Of a stretch of DNA of 64,000 bases, positions 1 through 12,821 are shown one piece after another. The stretch is taken from positions 26,229,381-26,293,380 of the forward strand of contig CM046304.1 of assembly GCA_025267735.1 (NCBI GenBank). The letters are read 5' to 3'. The translations under genes were made by a program, and so were the position numbers. The DNA comes from Mactra quadrangularis. Its lineage: Eukaryota > Mollusca > Bivalvia > Venerida > Mactridae. The notes beneath the pieces are model-generated. The model made no database searches. It was given only the letters and a program-made list of their open reading frames with translations, and had not been told where the DNA came from. The stretch's first letter is position 1. The number at the start of each line of letters is the position of its first letter.

Positions 1-239
1 TAACAATAATTTAAATGTGAGCAACAGAAAAAAAGTTCTCAAACATTTAGTTTAAAAATGTAACCAGAATCCTAATAATACATACTAAATCATAACAAAA
101 AATAATTGCAAATACATTTTGCTGGAACTAATTTAAATATATTCTTGACAGGCTGGTCAGCCCGTAGTGTTACCTCCTATTTCTTAAACAGTTGATTATG
201 ATTTGACACTTTGCATGTACTAATGATTTAAATATTTGT

Positions 240-3200
240 TTGATACTGATAGCTGTCTATGTGTGAGTGTCAAGATATTGGAAGAAAGATACTTACCTGA
301 AGAATAGTACTTAGCTAACAATTTGTAATAAGAATAGCTGACAGTGTATGAATGTAAAGTTATTTTCAGACAGAAACCTACATGAGGGAAGATACCAAGT
401 GATAGCTGACATTGTGTGAATGTCAAGATATTGGAACAAAGATATTTAACTGAGGAATGGTACAAAGTGATAGCTGACAGTGATTAAAATATGAGGGAAG
501 GTACCAAGTAAAAGATGATGGTGTATGAATGTAAAGATATTCATTTAATATTAATATTAAACCTATATGTGTGAATATAAAATTTTGACAGCAGACAATG
601 TGTAAATGACAATATATTGCAGGAAAGATACTTACCTGAGGAATGGTACCAACTGATAGCTGACTGTGTGCCAATGTAAACTTATTATAAGAAAGAAACC
701 TACATGAGGAAAGGCATCAAGTGATAGCTGACAATGTGTGAATGTCATTACAATGGAGGAAAGATACTTACCTGAGGAAAAGTACCAAGTGATAGCTGAC
801 TGTGTGTGAATGTATATTTATTAAAAGGAAGAAACATACATGAGCAAAGGTACCAAGTGATATCTGACTGTGTGAATGTAAAGTTATAGTAAGAAAGAAA
901 CCTACATGAAGGAAGGTACCAAGTGATAGCTGAAAATGAATGGATATCAAGATATTGGACGCATGATAGGGCTTACTTACCTGAGGAATGGTACAAAGTG
1001 ATAGATGACAGTGTGTGAATGTAAATTTATTGTAAGTTAGAAACCTACATGAGGAAAGGTACCAAGTGATAGCTGACAATGAACAGATGTCAAACTATTT
1101 GAAAAAAGAAACATATTCGTGTGAATGTAAACTAATGATAGCTGACAATGTGTGAATGTAAACGTATGATAGCTGACAATATGTGAATGAAAATTTATTA
1201 TGAGAAAGAAACCTTCACGCGAGAAGGTACGAAGTGATAGCTGACAATGTATTGATGTCAGGATATTCGAAGAAAGATAATTACCTTAGGAATAGTATTA
1301 ATTGATAGCTGACAATGAGTGAATAAAATGTATTATAAGATAGAAACATACTTTTGGGATGATACCAAGCTGTCAATTTATGATTGACAATGATTACATT
1401 GGAGGAAAGATACTTACCTGAGGAATGGTACCTTGAAATACTTGACAATATGTGATTGTAAATTTATTATAAGAAGGAAACCTACTTGAGGGAAGATACT
1501 AAGTGATTGCTGAAAATATGTGAATGTAAATTCGTTATAAGAGAAAATCCTACATGTGGGAATGTACCAAGTCATAGCAGCTGACGTATGTGAATTTTAA
1601 CTGAATACAAAATAAAAACCCACATGAATAAATATACCAAATGATAGCTGATGATGTGTGAATGTAAACTTATTATAAAAATATAACAGTACGTGTGGTT
1701 GTAAACTTATGTGTGAATGTCAATATATAATAGAGGAGATAGCTGTCTATGTGTGAATGCATATTTTTAAAAGAAAGAAACCTACATGAGGAAATGTACC
1801 AAGTGAATGCTGACAATGTGTGAATGTAAACTTATGATAGTTGACAATGTGTGAATGTCAATACATTGGAGGAAAGATACTTACCTGAGGAAAGGTACCA
1901 AGTGATAGCTGTCTGTGTGTGAATGTATACTGATTAAAAGGAAGAAACCTACATGAGGAAAGGTACCAAGTGATCGTTGACAATGTGTAAATGTAAACTT
2001 ATGATAGCTGAAAATGTGTGAATGTTATTACATTGGAGGAAAGATACTTACCTGAGGGAAGGTACCAAGTGATAGCTGTCTGTGTGTGAATGCATATTTA
2101 TTAAAAGGAAGAAACATACATGAGGAAAAGTACCAAGTGAATGCTGACAATGTGTGAATGTAAACTTATGATAGCTGAAAATGTGTGAATGTTATCACAT
2201 TGGAGGAAAGATACTTACCTGAGGAAAGGTACCAAGTGATAGCTGACTGTGTGTGAATGTATATTTATTAAAAGGAAGAAACGTACATGAGGAAAGGTAC
2301 CAAACGATCGCTGACAATGTGTGAATGTAAACTTATTATAAAAATATAACAGTACGTGTGGTTGTAAACTTATGTGTGAATGCCAATATATAATAGAGGA
2401 GATAGCGCTGTCTGTGTGTGAATGCATATTTTTTAAAAGAAAGAAACCTACATGAGGAAAGGTACCAAGTGAATGCTGACAATGTGTGAATGTAAACTTA
2501 TGATAGTTGACAATGTGTGAATGTCATTACATTGGAGGTAAGATACTTACCTGAGGAAAGGTACCAAGTGATAGCTGTCTGTGTGTGAATGTATACTGAT
2601 TAAAAGGAAGAAACCTACATGAGGAAAGGTACCAAGTGATCGTTGACAATGTGTGAATGTAAACGTATGATAGTTGACAATGTGTGAATGTCATTTCATT
2701 GGAGGAAAGATACTTACCTGAGGAAAGGTACCAAGTGATAGCTGACTGTGTGTGAATGTATATTTATTAAAAGGAAGAAACATACATGAGGAAAGGCACC
2801 AAGTGATCGCTGACAATGTGTGAATGTAAACTTATGATAGTTGACAATGTGTGAATGTCATTACATTGGAGGAAAGATACTTACCTCAGGAAAGGTACCA
2901 AGTGATATCTGACTGTGTGAATGTATACTGATTAAAAGGAAGAAACCTACATGAGGAAAGGTACCAAATGATCGCTGAAATGTGTGAATGTAAATTCGTT
3001 ATAAGAGAAAATCCTACATGTGGGAATGTACCAAGTCATAGCAGCTGACGTATGTGAATTTTAACTTAATACAAAATAAAAACCCACATCAATAAATATA
3101 CCAAATGATAGCTGATGATGTGTGAATGTAAACTTATTATAAAAATATAACAGTACGTGTGGTTGTAAACTAATGTGTGAATGTCAAATATAATAGAGGA

Positions 3201-4620
3201 GATAGCTGTCTGTATGTGAATGCATATTTTTTAAAAGAAAGAAACCTACATGAGGAAAGGTACCAAGTGAATGCTGACAATGTGTGAATGTAAACTTATG
3301 ATAGTTGACAATGTGTGAATGTCATTACATTGGAGGAAAGATACTTACCTGAGGAAAGGTACCAAGTGATAGCTGTCTGTGTGTGAATGTATACTGATAA
3401 AAAGGAAGAAACCTACATGAGGAAAGGTACCAAGTGATCATTGACAATGTGTGAATGTAAACTTATGATAGCTGAAAATGTGTGAATGTCATTACATTGG
3501 AGGAAAGATACTTACCTGAGGAAAGGTACCAAGTGATAGCTGACTGTGTGTGAATGTATATTTATTAAAAGGAAGAAACATACATGAGGAAAGGTACCAA
3601 GTGATTGCTGACAATGTGTGAATGTAAACTTATTATGAAAATATAACAGTACGTGTGGTTGTAAACTTATGTGTGAATGTCAATATATAATAGAAGTGAT
3701 AGCTGTCTGTGTGTGAATGCATATTTTTTAAAAGAAAGAAACCTACATGAGGAAAGGTACCAAGTGAATGCTGACAATGTGTGAATGTAAACTTATGATA
3801 GTTGACAATGTGTGAATGTCATTACATTGGAGTGTGAGGAAAGGTACCAACTGATAGCTGTCTGTGTGTGAATGTATACTGATTAAAAGGAAATTACCTA
3901 CATGAGGAAAGGTACCAAGTGATCGTTGACAATGTGTGAATGTAAACTTATGATAGTTGACAATGTGTGAATGTCATTACATTGGAGGAAAGATACTTAC
4001 CTGAAGAAAGGTACCAAGTGATAGCTGACTGTGTGTGAATGTATATTTATTAAAAGGAAGAATTATACATGAGGAAAGGCATTAAGTGATCGCTGACAAT
4101 GTGTGAATGTAAACTTATGATAGTTGACAATGTGTGAATGTCATTACATTGGAGGAAAGATACTCACCTGAGGAAAGGTACCAAGTGATATCTGACTGTG
4201 TGTGTGAATGTATACTGATTAAAAGGAAGAAACCTACATGAGGAAAGGTACCAAGTGATCGCTGACAATGTGTGAATGTACACTTATGATAGCTGACAAT
4301 GTGTGAATGTAAACGTATGATCGCTGACAATGTGTGAATGTAAACTTATGATAGCTGACAATGTGTGAATGTCAATACATTGGATGAAAGATACTTATCC
4401 GAGGAATGGTACTAACTGATAGCTGACTGTGTGTGGATGTATATTTATTAAAATAACGAAACCTACATGAGAAAAGGTACCAAGTGATAGCTGATAAGAG
4501 TGTGAATGTAAACTAATGATAGCTGACAATGTGTGAATGTCAATACATTGGAGGAAAGATACTTACCTGAAGAATGGTACCAAGAGATATCTGACTGTGT
4601 GAATGTAAAGTTATATATCT
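240..4620. repeat. Complex minisatellite array, ~165-170 bp monomer built from related submodules
   Basis: Three to four related blocks repeat throughout. On the plus strand the shared core is GAGGAAAGGTACCAAGTGAT followed by AGCTGACAATGTGTGAATGT-type sequence. A marker block containing GGAGGAAAGATACTTACCTG recurs at about 1,862, 2,030, 2,199, 2,528, 2,698, 2,863, 3,331 and 3,494, giving spacings near 165-170 bp where the array is regular. A longer marker block (containing AACAGTACGTGTGGTTG) recurs at about 1,680, 2,345, 3,145 and 3,637, which suggests an irregular higher-order unit. Copies are more diverged at the left end. Many short minus-strand reading frames inside it merely read the repeat. 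The minus strand of the marker block is a perfect 5' splice-site consensus (CAG|GTAAGTAT). Confidence 0.9.
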
Positions 4621-5118
4621 ATGTTATATATTCCTGGAATGTCAATTGTTTATTAACAAACTGCACAAGTCTCTAAACGAGTATGTCGAATGAATATGCC
4701 ATTATTAAGTAATTTATGACATTGGCCCAAAGATTTTAAGGTAGAGTTACCATAATACATAAATATGCGTATAATTACAGAACATTTTTCAGAAAACTGA
4801 TATCTAGTTGAGCTAGAATTTAGATGAATTTTCTAATCATATTGACAAGTCAGGTTTTTAAACAATAGCATTTATCATTTGGAATAGAAACATTAAAATC
4901 AGACTACCATCATATCAAAAGGAGATAATATATATAGCTATAACCTTCATAAAAAGTTTTCAATAATAATTTTGCAACATAATATTGTTTTATAATACTA
5001 ACCCATCGAAAACCAATATCCTTATAATGAATGAAAAATATTCTGTTTGTAATAATCTATCTCAATTTTCAAATAAACTAATGACTGTAAATTGGCATAA
5101 GGGGAGTCCTACCTTAAC

Positions 5119-5374
5119 ACACATATATAGTTCTATTACATTAACCTGTCACAACTTGAATAATTACACAGTCACTGAATGTGTTATTATTTAACCTCTT
5201 TTTAACCATTGAGCCACCAAATCCATATTAATTATTGAAAATCTAACTATACATGCGACGATTTTGAATATCGGGGAAATAAGTTCGAAAAGGGGTTAAA
5301 AATAATAGATTCAATGACCGTGTAATTATTTAAGTTGTGACAGGTTAATGTAATAGAACTATATAGATGTGCAA
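5119..5374. repeat. Inverted repeat with ~90-bp arms
   Basis: The left arm (about 5,119-5,214) and right arm (about 5,284-5,374) are reverse complements with few mismatches; both contain TTCTATTACATTAACCTGTC in opposite orientation. The spacer is about 70 bp. It could be a short inverted-repeat transposon or a folded duplication. No target-site duplication was recognised. Confidence 0.75.
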
Positions 5375-5423
5375 CGTACAGTTTACTGATACATAGGTTA
5401 TTAATAACATGACATATAGTCCA

Positions 5424-5554
5424 TTTTTTCTCAACTGTCAAAGTTTGAATGATTTCACGGTAGATGATTATACACTATCTCAATATCACGAGTGTTAGAC
5501 AAAGAGCACGAAGTCACCGTGAAATTATTCATGTTTTGACAGTTGAGAAAAAAG
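5424..5554. repeat. Inverted repeat / small MITE-like element
   Basis: Arms of about 38 bp at 5,424-5,461 and 5,516-5,554 are inverted copies (TTTTTTCTCAACTGTCAAA against TTTTGACAGTTGAGAAAAAA), separated by about 55 bp. It lies directly to the right of another inverted repeat and may be part of one composite element. Confidence 0.65.
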
Positions 5555-5703
5555 AACAATACCTAGAAAATATTCATTGAAAGAAAAAAAAGGACTTACC
5601 ATTATCATAGCGTTACCGTCAATACATTTAGTTACCTTTAGATAAGGAGGGAATCATTTACATGCTGTCACATCATATGATAACAAGCTTATATCGATTG
5701 CTC

Positions 5704-6016
5704 TTCTAACACCAACAGCCTGAAAAATAGAATAAATGTTAATGAAAAACTCAGAGGATTGCTCACAGCATTTTAAATACGTGTATAAGAAATTTCAACA
5801 TTAATCATTGAGTTAAAACATGTTTCGAATCCGGCCGCCTTGTCTATTACAAGTTTGCAATCTTCTAACACCAACAGCTTGAAAAAAGAATAAGTGTTAA
5901 TGAAAAATTCAAAAGAATTGCTCACAACATTTAAATTAAAAGAAATTACAACATTAATCATTGAGCTAAAACATGTTTCGAATCCGGCCGCCTTGTCTAT
6001 TACAAGTTTGCAATCT
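5704..6016. repeat. Two-copy tandem duplication, period ~158 bp
   Basis: Copy 1 spans about 5,704-5,861 and copy 2 about 5,862-6,016. Both open with TTCTAACACCAACAGC and end with CGAATCCGGCCGCCTTGTCT followed by the same tail. Copy 2 lacks a few bases in its middle. No gene is seen in it. Confidence 0.85.
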
Positions 6017-6070
6017 TATAATTATCACTATCATTGTTAATTTACTTAATTAATTTACGACTAAAATTCA

Positions 6071-6287
6071 TAGATATGATTCTATATTCAGACCCATGCC
6101 ATAAAAGATCTTACGATAAAAATCATCGTAAGTCACACGAAGATAAAAGAGTTCTCACTGTTCAGCGACAATACGTATGAATATCTTTCAGTTAGGGTCC
6201 CCTCTAAACCAATACTGTAATTTATAAACAAATGGGCTTGAATACCCCAGAATTATCGTATACCGTCTGAATATAGAATCATATCTA
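6071..6287. mobile_element. Short TIR element (MITE), ~217 bp
   Basis: Perfect terminal inverted repeats: GATATGATTCTATATTCAG near 6,073 and its reverse complement ending near 6,286. The core is AT-rich and non-coding. The ends may abut a TA dinucleotide target, but this is ambiguous because the termini are themselves AT-rich. Confidence 0.75.
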
Positions 6288-7576
6288 ACATATATAAAAC
6301 AAGAAACAGAACTATATGTTTGGTCTTATTGATAAACTATTTGATAATATAGTTACAAAACTTGGTACAAATATGCTTCGATAAAAAAGATGAAATAGAA
6401 ATTACCTTGATTAGTATAATCCAATAATAACTTTTAGCAATAATGGTCACACACCATTTGAAACCTACCATTTCGAATTATCAAGATGGCGGCCAAGATG
6501 AACGGTTATATCTGATTGGACATCGCATTTATTGTTGATTTGCTGAATAAATAGCCAGAGGTCGAAGTTCATAGGTAACAATGTGGACAGGTCAAAGTTA
6601 TGCAGTCAACACACAACCAGTATACCCATGGTTGATAGAGTAGCTGAGGGGCTTGGTCGCTAACTTTTACTAACATCCCAAGCTTGGCCACAATAGTCAG
6701 TAATGATCGGCTTTCATTTATATCATAGAAAAAGAATTTGAGAATACTCACGACTATGAACCCTTATTACAACTAATACCGACTTAATAATAGTCCAACA
6801 CTCAGTCTACAGAAACACTAGACTGTAAGTTATCTAATGATGAATAAAACAAACTCATTTTATAATTATACACATTAATGTACATCGCACTCATTATACA
6901 CGCTAATTTAACTTTACCACGTGAAAATAATCCATTTCATCGAACACACGAATTTTGAAACTTACTCAATCACGTGCGTTTATTCATTATTCATACAGAT
7001 AGTGTCAGTGAATAGATTGTGAAAATTACGTATCCATTTATGTTCAACATAAATATCGGATCCAGCGGGGGAAGGGGTTGAAAACATCTTAAATAATTTA
7101 CCTTTTCTCCAAAATGTGAATAAAATTGATTTTGCTTTTGGTGTACCCCCCCCCCCCCCCCCCCAAGAAATCGTTGTCCAAAATGTTAGACTAGATTTTT
7201 ATGAAAGTTCGAAAATAGTTGAACCTTACTGGGGGGATTTGGATATGCCCCTGCTGTATTTCAGCTCTTTAACTTGGTGCGTCGATTTAACGAACGAACT
7301 GTCAAAAATAAAGATGAATGGATGTATCTAGAAATATTATTTTATTATCTATATAAAAACAAGTGAGTAATAGAGCTAGCTACACCCTTTAAATAATAAC
7401 ACGTGAATTTTGTGGACGCTTGACATCAGAACACACACGCTTTCAAATATTTTTGCAAAGCTATTCGATGGTAGGGCAGACGATTTTTTAACACTCGAGC
7501 AATGCAGTAAGGCACATTATGGAACGGTGCAACTAAACTTCTCATATTGATAAAAAAGAAACAATGTGTAATAAGC
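6288..7576. other. Intergenic stretch, no gene seen; contains a 19-C homopolymer
   Basis: No conserved coding exon or full element was recognised. A run of 19 C residues sits at 7,146-7,164. The short frame crossing it reads a polyproline stretch produced by the homopolymer and is not credible as a gene. Confidence 0.6.
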
Positions 7577-7957
7577 CAGGGCTCGAATTTTGTATATACT
7601 TGGACTAGCAAATTTATGCGAGTTGATTTTAACTCGCACATTGAAACAAGCACTTGCATTTATTCTCCAACTTTTAATTGCATAACTATTCATAAATAAT
7701 ATGCAATATAAAAACAACATATAGTACTATATTTAAGTATAGATAGAACAAGGGCATTATTGTGGGATATACAAAGAATATTAAGGGTACAACATTATTG
7801 AAATTTTCCAGTGAAGTTGAGCACGTTCCTCTGGCCGTTTCAATGATGATTTGAGCCTCACTAGTTTAGACATTAATATTTGTGTGGGGATTTCAACTCG
7901 CGAAAATTTGCAAGTTAAAATAAGATTAACTAGCAATTTTCAAAATCGAGAACCTTG
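7577..7957. mobile_element. hAT-like non-autonomous TIR element, ~380 bp
   Basis: The left end CAGGGCTCGAATTTT is mirrored at the right end (AAAATCGAGAACCTTG), and an internal inverted GCGAGTTGA segment pairs at about 7,618 and 7,895. The termini are diverged, so this looks like an old copy. Superfamily assignment rests only on the CAGGG-type terminus. Confidence 0.55.
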
Positions 7958-8639
7958 ATTAGATTTGATTTAGAACTCAAATTTACTCTCCCATCTGTGT
8001 ATAGCCATATTATCTTCAAACGTTTAAAAATATATTTGAAGCGGCAAAACCTAAATGTGAGTTCAGAATATTATAGTCTCAAAAAATAAAAATAAAAACT
8101 TATATTGAAACGTTTAGATTGAGACTTGCTGGACATCAATTTCATATTCATTCTTGGTCGATATTTAAAAATAATACTCATAGTTTAAGGCTCTGTAGAT
8201 TCTGTACAAAGAATGAAATAGAAGATGAATGTATGTTATATGCATATGTCCATTTTATTTTAATATGAATAAGAAATACATAAATTATATTTTACAGAAA
8301 ACCGTTTAAGTTAAATTTATTGAATTATTAAATTATATCAAAATGTTTTAATGTTAATTAAAGTCTCAATTTTTGTTAAGGAAGCTATCAAAATGAAATC
8401 TTAACTAAATAATGTGTAATTCTATCATAATTTCCAAGTATGGTAATATATTTTATTTTAACCATACTACATGCGATGCTACGTGTGTCTATTTGAATAG
8501 CTTAAATAGACCTGAATTATGTTCTTTTTTAAAACAAATTTCGTATGTATATGTTACTGACTTACTGTATTAATTGTGTGTGTTATTATTCTTTTTATGC
8601 TTGTACTTACGGATATGGACTTGGTACTTATCTACTTTA

Positions 8640-8935
8640 ATTTACTGTTCTATTCTGCCATAGCATCATATCATGGTGGTCAGTCAACCTACTCACTGTT
8701 CCTGGTAAGGATAAATATCTTAATTTAGCTGTTAACCAGTCACTAGGTGAATACTTTCATCAGTGACTGACAACTGCCCTACATGATTTAGGAGGGCAGG
8801 AGGGAGAAAGGCCATAAAAATTATTCCATGACACCAAGCTCCATGCAAGTATGCCCTGCCCGGGAATTGAACCAACAACTCCTTGATCAGTAGATCAGTA
8901 TACTTGTGGCCTATCAGCTGGGACTACTTAATGCT
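8640..8935 (-). mobile_element. tRNA-derived SINE (family B), minus orientation
   Basis: Read on the minus strand it has a pol III B-box-like GGTTCAATTCC (8,861-8,871 on the plus strand). A conserved central stretch follows (containing CAGTTGTCAGTCACTGA), then the 3' block ending in TTGACTGACCACCATGATA. The same order of blocks appears in plus orientation at 39.3, 45.0 and 53.9 kb. Confidence 0.75.
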
Positions 8936-9631
8936 TTACACACTTTCTAAAAGGACAGCTTCAGAGAGTCTATATCTTGTCATGTTACTTTTACTGTCGA
9001 GTAAAGCATATTACAATAGGCCTAACGCACTAACCATCTTTGCACTGCTATTTAGTTAATACAAAAACAAATACTTGTTTTTGTAGACAATAAACTAAAA
9101 CCATCCACTACACATTTGGCTTTAATTGTTACTGTGTAACTTATGTGTTAGATTATTTTATTATAGTTAATACTAATTTGCTTCAACTAGATTGTGTATC
9201 AAGTTCTAACAACTTAGATTAATCACTTTTGAGTCTGATTCCATGTTCCCCAGTACTGAGCTAGTAGGTTAATGTTTCATGCTCAAGAAAACAACAAACA
9301 GGGTTCTGGATGGAATTTAAACCAATGCAGATTGCTATTAAATGATTACCATTCCAACATCATTACCACTCAGCCCTTATTTCATCATCATCTCTAATGT
9401 AAACAGATACTACTATTTGGTGGGAACAATACACCATGATGGAATGAGTTATATATATTTCCATTCTTATATTGTAAGTAGAAGTGCTCTTAGCAAAGAG
9501 CAAAGAGATTTACTCAGTACAAATGATAACTGAAAACAGTAGACCTATCACTTTTATACATGGGTAAAATTACAACAATGCATTTATTTCTCACAGGTGA
9601 AACTGGGGTAGAACATTCCATATAAATTAGA

Positions 9632-12358
9632 GGTAGACAGGCTTCCCAGCAGAGTAAAGTAAAAAACTAGGAAAAAAACTAGGAATGCCAACTCAAAAAA
9701 CTAGGAGAAAACTAGGAAAACTAGGAAGATAATGCAAAAAAACTAGGACTTCTTTTAGGAAAGTGTTTACCTTTTCAACAAGGAACTATATATAATTACC
9801 ATAGAAGACAGGCACAAAAGCTACAAAGTTGACATTCTCTTTGCTCAGGCATAGACATCATGGTGTCATAGAGCCCGAAATGTTTTTTTTATTGATAAAC
9901 AAGCAATAACACATCAACAAACCAAAACAGTGTTCTTTATACAAAGCAAAGACTAGTCATATGTCCAGTGCTATTCAGTTACAATTTGACAAAAAAATCA
10001 TGGAACTTATGCTAGTTCTTAGGAAACACTAAATAAATAAAATGCTTAATAATTGTTGGTAATCAAAAAAACAGTGCCATTACACATGTTTGATCAATAT
10101 TATTATATATTAGTAAAGAAGGATGTGCTTGTTATCAACATGATTGTAGTATCACATCTATATTCTATAGACAAACACAAACATGTAAAAAGTGACAAGG
10201 AAACATACACTGGGGCCCAAAAGTTTATGAATTTTCATTGCTTTTTTTGTTTTTTATTGTCAGCATGGGCAATTAGCTGCACAAATCCAGTATTTGAACT
10301 AGATATACTTTTGCAACATACAGTACCAGGGTTGCCAGCATCATATGTAAATAAAATTCCCTAACTTTTCACTGACTTTTCCCTGACCAAACTTTGCTTT
10401 TCACTGACCAAAATTACAAAACTTAATTGGCCTCCACCTCCCCTACAGCTGTCTAGTTCACCCATAAGTATGTTTGTTTGGTTTTTCTTTTATTCTTTAA
10501 ACAGTATGGTATTAATTTTACAACAAAAGTATGCTTTCAGGGCACCAGACAGGTACCCATACACTCAGGAAGAGTAATTTAGCATTGTTTAAAGACAGCA
10601 TTGGTAATTTTCAGTCAACTCGTGGTCTCATAAATTTGTACAGTTTTGACTTGCCAGTCACATTCACTCTAAAGTAAATGATTTGAATAGCTAAAGTATA
10701 GATTGTGACTGTTGAATGACAAATAAAAAAACTATCTTAAGTTGTTCTTAAACTTTCTATTATAGGTTAATAAGCTCATAAATGTAGAAATAAAAACTCA
10801 AAAAAGTAGATATTAAAGCAATTTTATATACAATGAGACTGCCATAACCTTAGAAAATAAAAGAAAGTCTCCATTGAAATTAATTTTCCCTGACTTATCA
10901 CTGACTTTTCAGGAATTTAATTTTTCACTGACCAATTTTCAAAATTCCCTAACCTTGAAAAAATTTCAGATTTCCTTGACTTTTCAAGTCCGCTGGCAAC
11001 CCTGAGTACAATAAGCAGAAAAGCTATTGCCAGAATATTGCTTACACCACAATGATAGACAATGTCCATTGTTTTCTAACTTGTCAAGCCAAGCAGGGTT
11101 GAATTTAGTCTCTCCACCAGGCAAGGTTAGCAGGGTTAGTTATATGTTTGTTATATAAGACTAGCTAAAGCTATCTGAAAAGAGAGGTAGATCTGGCATG
11201 CATCTAGAACTACAGAAAACATGCATGCAATGCAACTTAAGATCTATTTTAAAAATACCATTAAAGCGCAGCTTGCAAAAATATACTAGTTTTTCAAAAA
11301 GGTCATAGATTAAGTGTTACAGCAGACAAATTAGATCTTAAGATGCAATGTTCTTATGCTCCGTTACAGCTTAAAGTGTAAAGAAAACTCATTTCTAAAT
11401 AGCATTGGTGACAAATAACGGAAGAAATTAAAACAGATGACATACACTTTTAAAAAACAAAAGTAAGATACAGGGGGAATCAAAAAGCTTTTTATAGATC
11501 TGTTATTTGTACATTTCAGTTACTGTTGATCACTTTTTGTCTATTTTTAACATTCTGAGATGATTTGGGTATCTTTGTGATAGAATTATACTAAAGTTGC
11601 TCAAATAAAAGTGCTAGTAACTTCTGATCAGTAAATACTAATTTTAGCACATAATCTAATTTTAGCTTACCTGACCCATGTGGGTCTAGTAAGAAAACAA
11701 CATAACTATAACAAGAACATATATAAATATTCAGACAAACAATGCATCACCGTGTCTGTTTCAACCACAATTATGATAATATAATGCAAAATCAGGAAAT
11801 GGGGAAGTCAAAAAATTGCCTGTATATCCCTTAAATGCCAAGTTAATTGAAATGAAGCATTCTTATAAATAGTGGGTATGTCTAATGACCATGATTTTTT
11901 CTGAAATTTCAAATTTGGTAACAACCTAGTCCCCTCAGCATAAGCACCATTGAGGTAAACAAAGACAATCAACACACATCATAATCAAATGGCACTGTTT
12001 CTTGATCACTATTAAAGAATATTTTGTCAATACTGTTTAAAGTTTATTTTAGTTTAAAGCTTTTTTTGCCTTAGTTTCCATAGGTGGTACATGTAACACA
12101 TGCAGCTTGGTAAGGCAACTCATATCAGCATTGGAAGATGTCAATTCAACAACTTTTTGGCCATTATCTGCAAATATACCTTACAGAAAAACAAATGAGG
12201 TATCAGTATTTTGCAAAAAAAATACCTTTAAGTATAAAAACTAGGAATACTAGGAGCCTTTTGGCAAATACTAGGAAAAAGTAGGAACCCACTAAAAAAA
12301 CTAGGAAAAAGTAGGAAAACTAGGAAAAACTAGGAACGCCGGGAAGCCTGGGTAGACC
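9632..12358. mobile_element. TIR-bounded composite block (~2.7 kb) with AAAACTAGGA subterminal repeats
   Basis: The left end GGTAGACAGGCTTCCCAGC is mirrored at the right end by GCCGGGAAGCCTGGGTAGACC. Just inside both ends are clusters of AAAAACTAGGA-type repeats (9,660-9,760 and 12,235-12,340). Subterminal repeat clusters of this sort are typical of hAT and related DNA transposons, where they bind transposase. No transposase reading frame was found, so this is a non-autonomous or degraded copy. A second TIR element (10,327-11,004) lies within it. Confidence 0.65.
10327..11004. mobile_element. Nested TIR element, CAGGGTTGCCAGC termini
   Basis: It begins CAGGGTTGCCAGC and ends GCTGGCAACCCTG, and the same 5 bases (AGTAC) lie on both outer sides, consistent with a short target duplication. 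Both subterminal regions carry repeats of the CCCTGACTTTTCACTGA type in opposite orientation. It is nested inside the 2.7-kb composite block. No transposase is visible. Confidence 0.75.
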
Positions 12359-12423
12359 ATACATGAATTAAGTGAATATTTCCATTTGTTTACGACCAGA
12401 ACTTTGTTACAGAAGTATTGTTT

Positions 12424-12539
12424 AATTTTATTCAACTGTCAGTGGGGCATACCCTAACTCCACTTATTTAAAACAATCATGAGAATTGAAGTATTGTAGT
12501 GATTAAAGTATGCTGCACTTACAGTTGAATAAAACTTAA
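12424..12539. mobile_element. MITE with TTATTCAACTGTCAGTG termini, ~116 bp
   Basis: The left terminus TTTTATTCAACTGTCAGTG is mirrored by ACAGTTGAATAAAACTT at the right. A related copy lies near 36,787-36,920. Confidence 0.65.
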
Positions 12540-12821
12540 TAAAACATGTATAAAATTAATTTAAAACAAATACTCTATCTTATTTCATTGTTTTATTATA
12601 TAAGAAATCTTCACAAATAAGAAAGTATTTCACTATACAATGTAAATATACCATGATCGTTCCCCTGACACTTCAAGCAGACACTGTTAAATAACATTAT
12701 TGTTGGACTTCTTTTCTAGCACAAGCTTCAGGGTTTAATATCATCTATATTGGGAGCATATAAAACTGAAACAATGGAAGTAGTAAGCTGAGTGAAAGTC
12801 AACTTTTAGTAAAGACATTTT

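Noticed and set aside
220..4330. Several minus-strand open frames of 70-103 codons
   Set aside because: They read the tandem array, with repeated LSLGTF/PHV-like peptides cut at unit boundaries and no recognisable protein. Kept only as a splicing-motif observation.
7116..7331. 71-codon frame with polyproline
   Set aside because: Crosses a 19-C homopolymer; no family resemblance and no splice borders.
10053..10364. 103-codon plus-strand frame
   Set aside because: Straddles the boundary of a nested TIR element; composition is that of translated AT-rich repeat.
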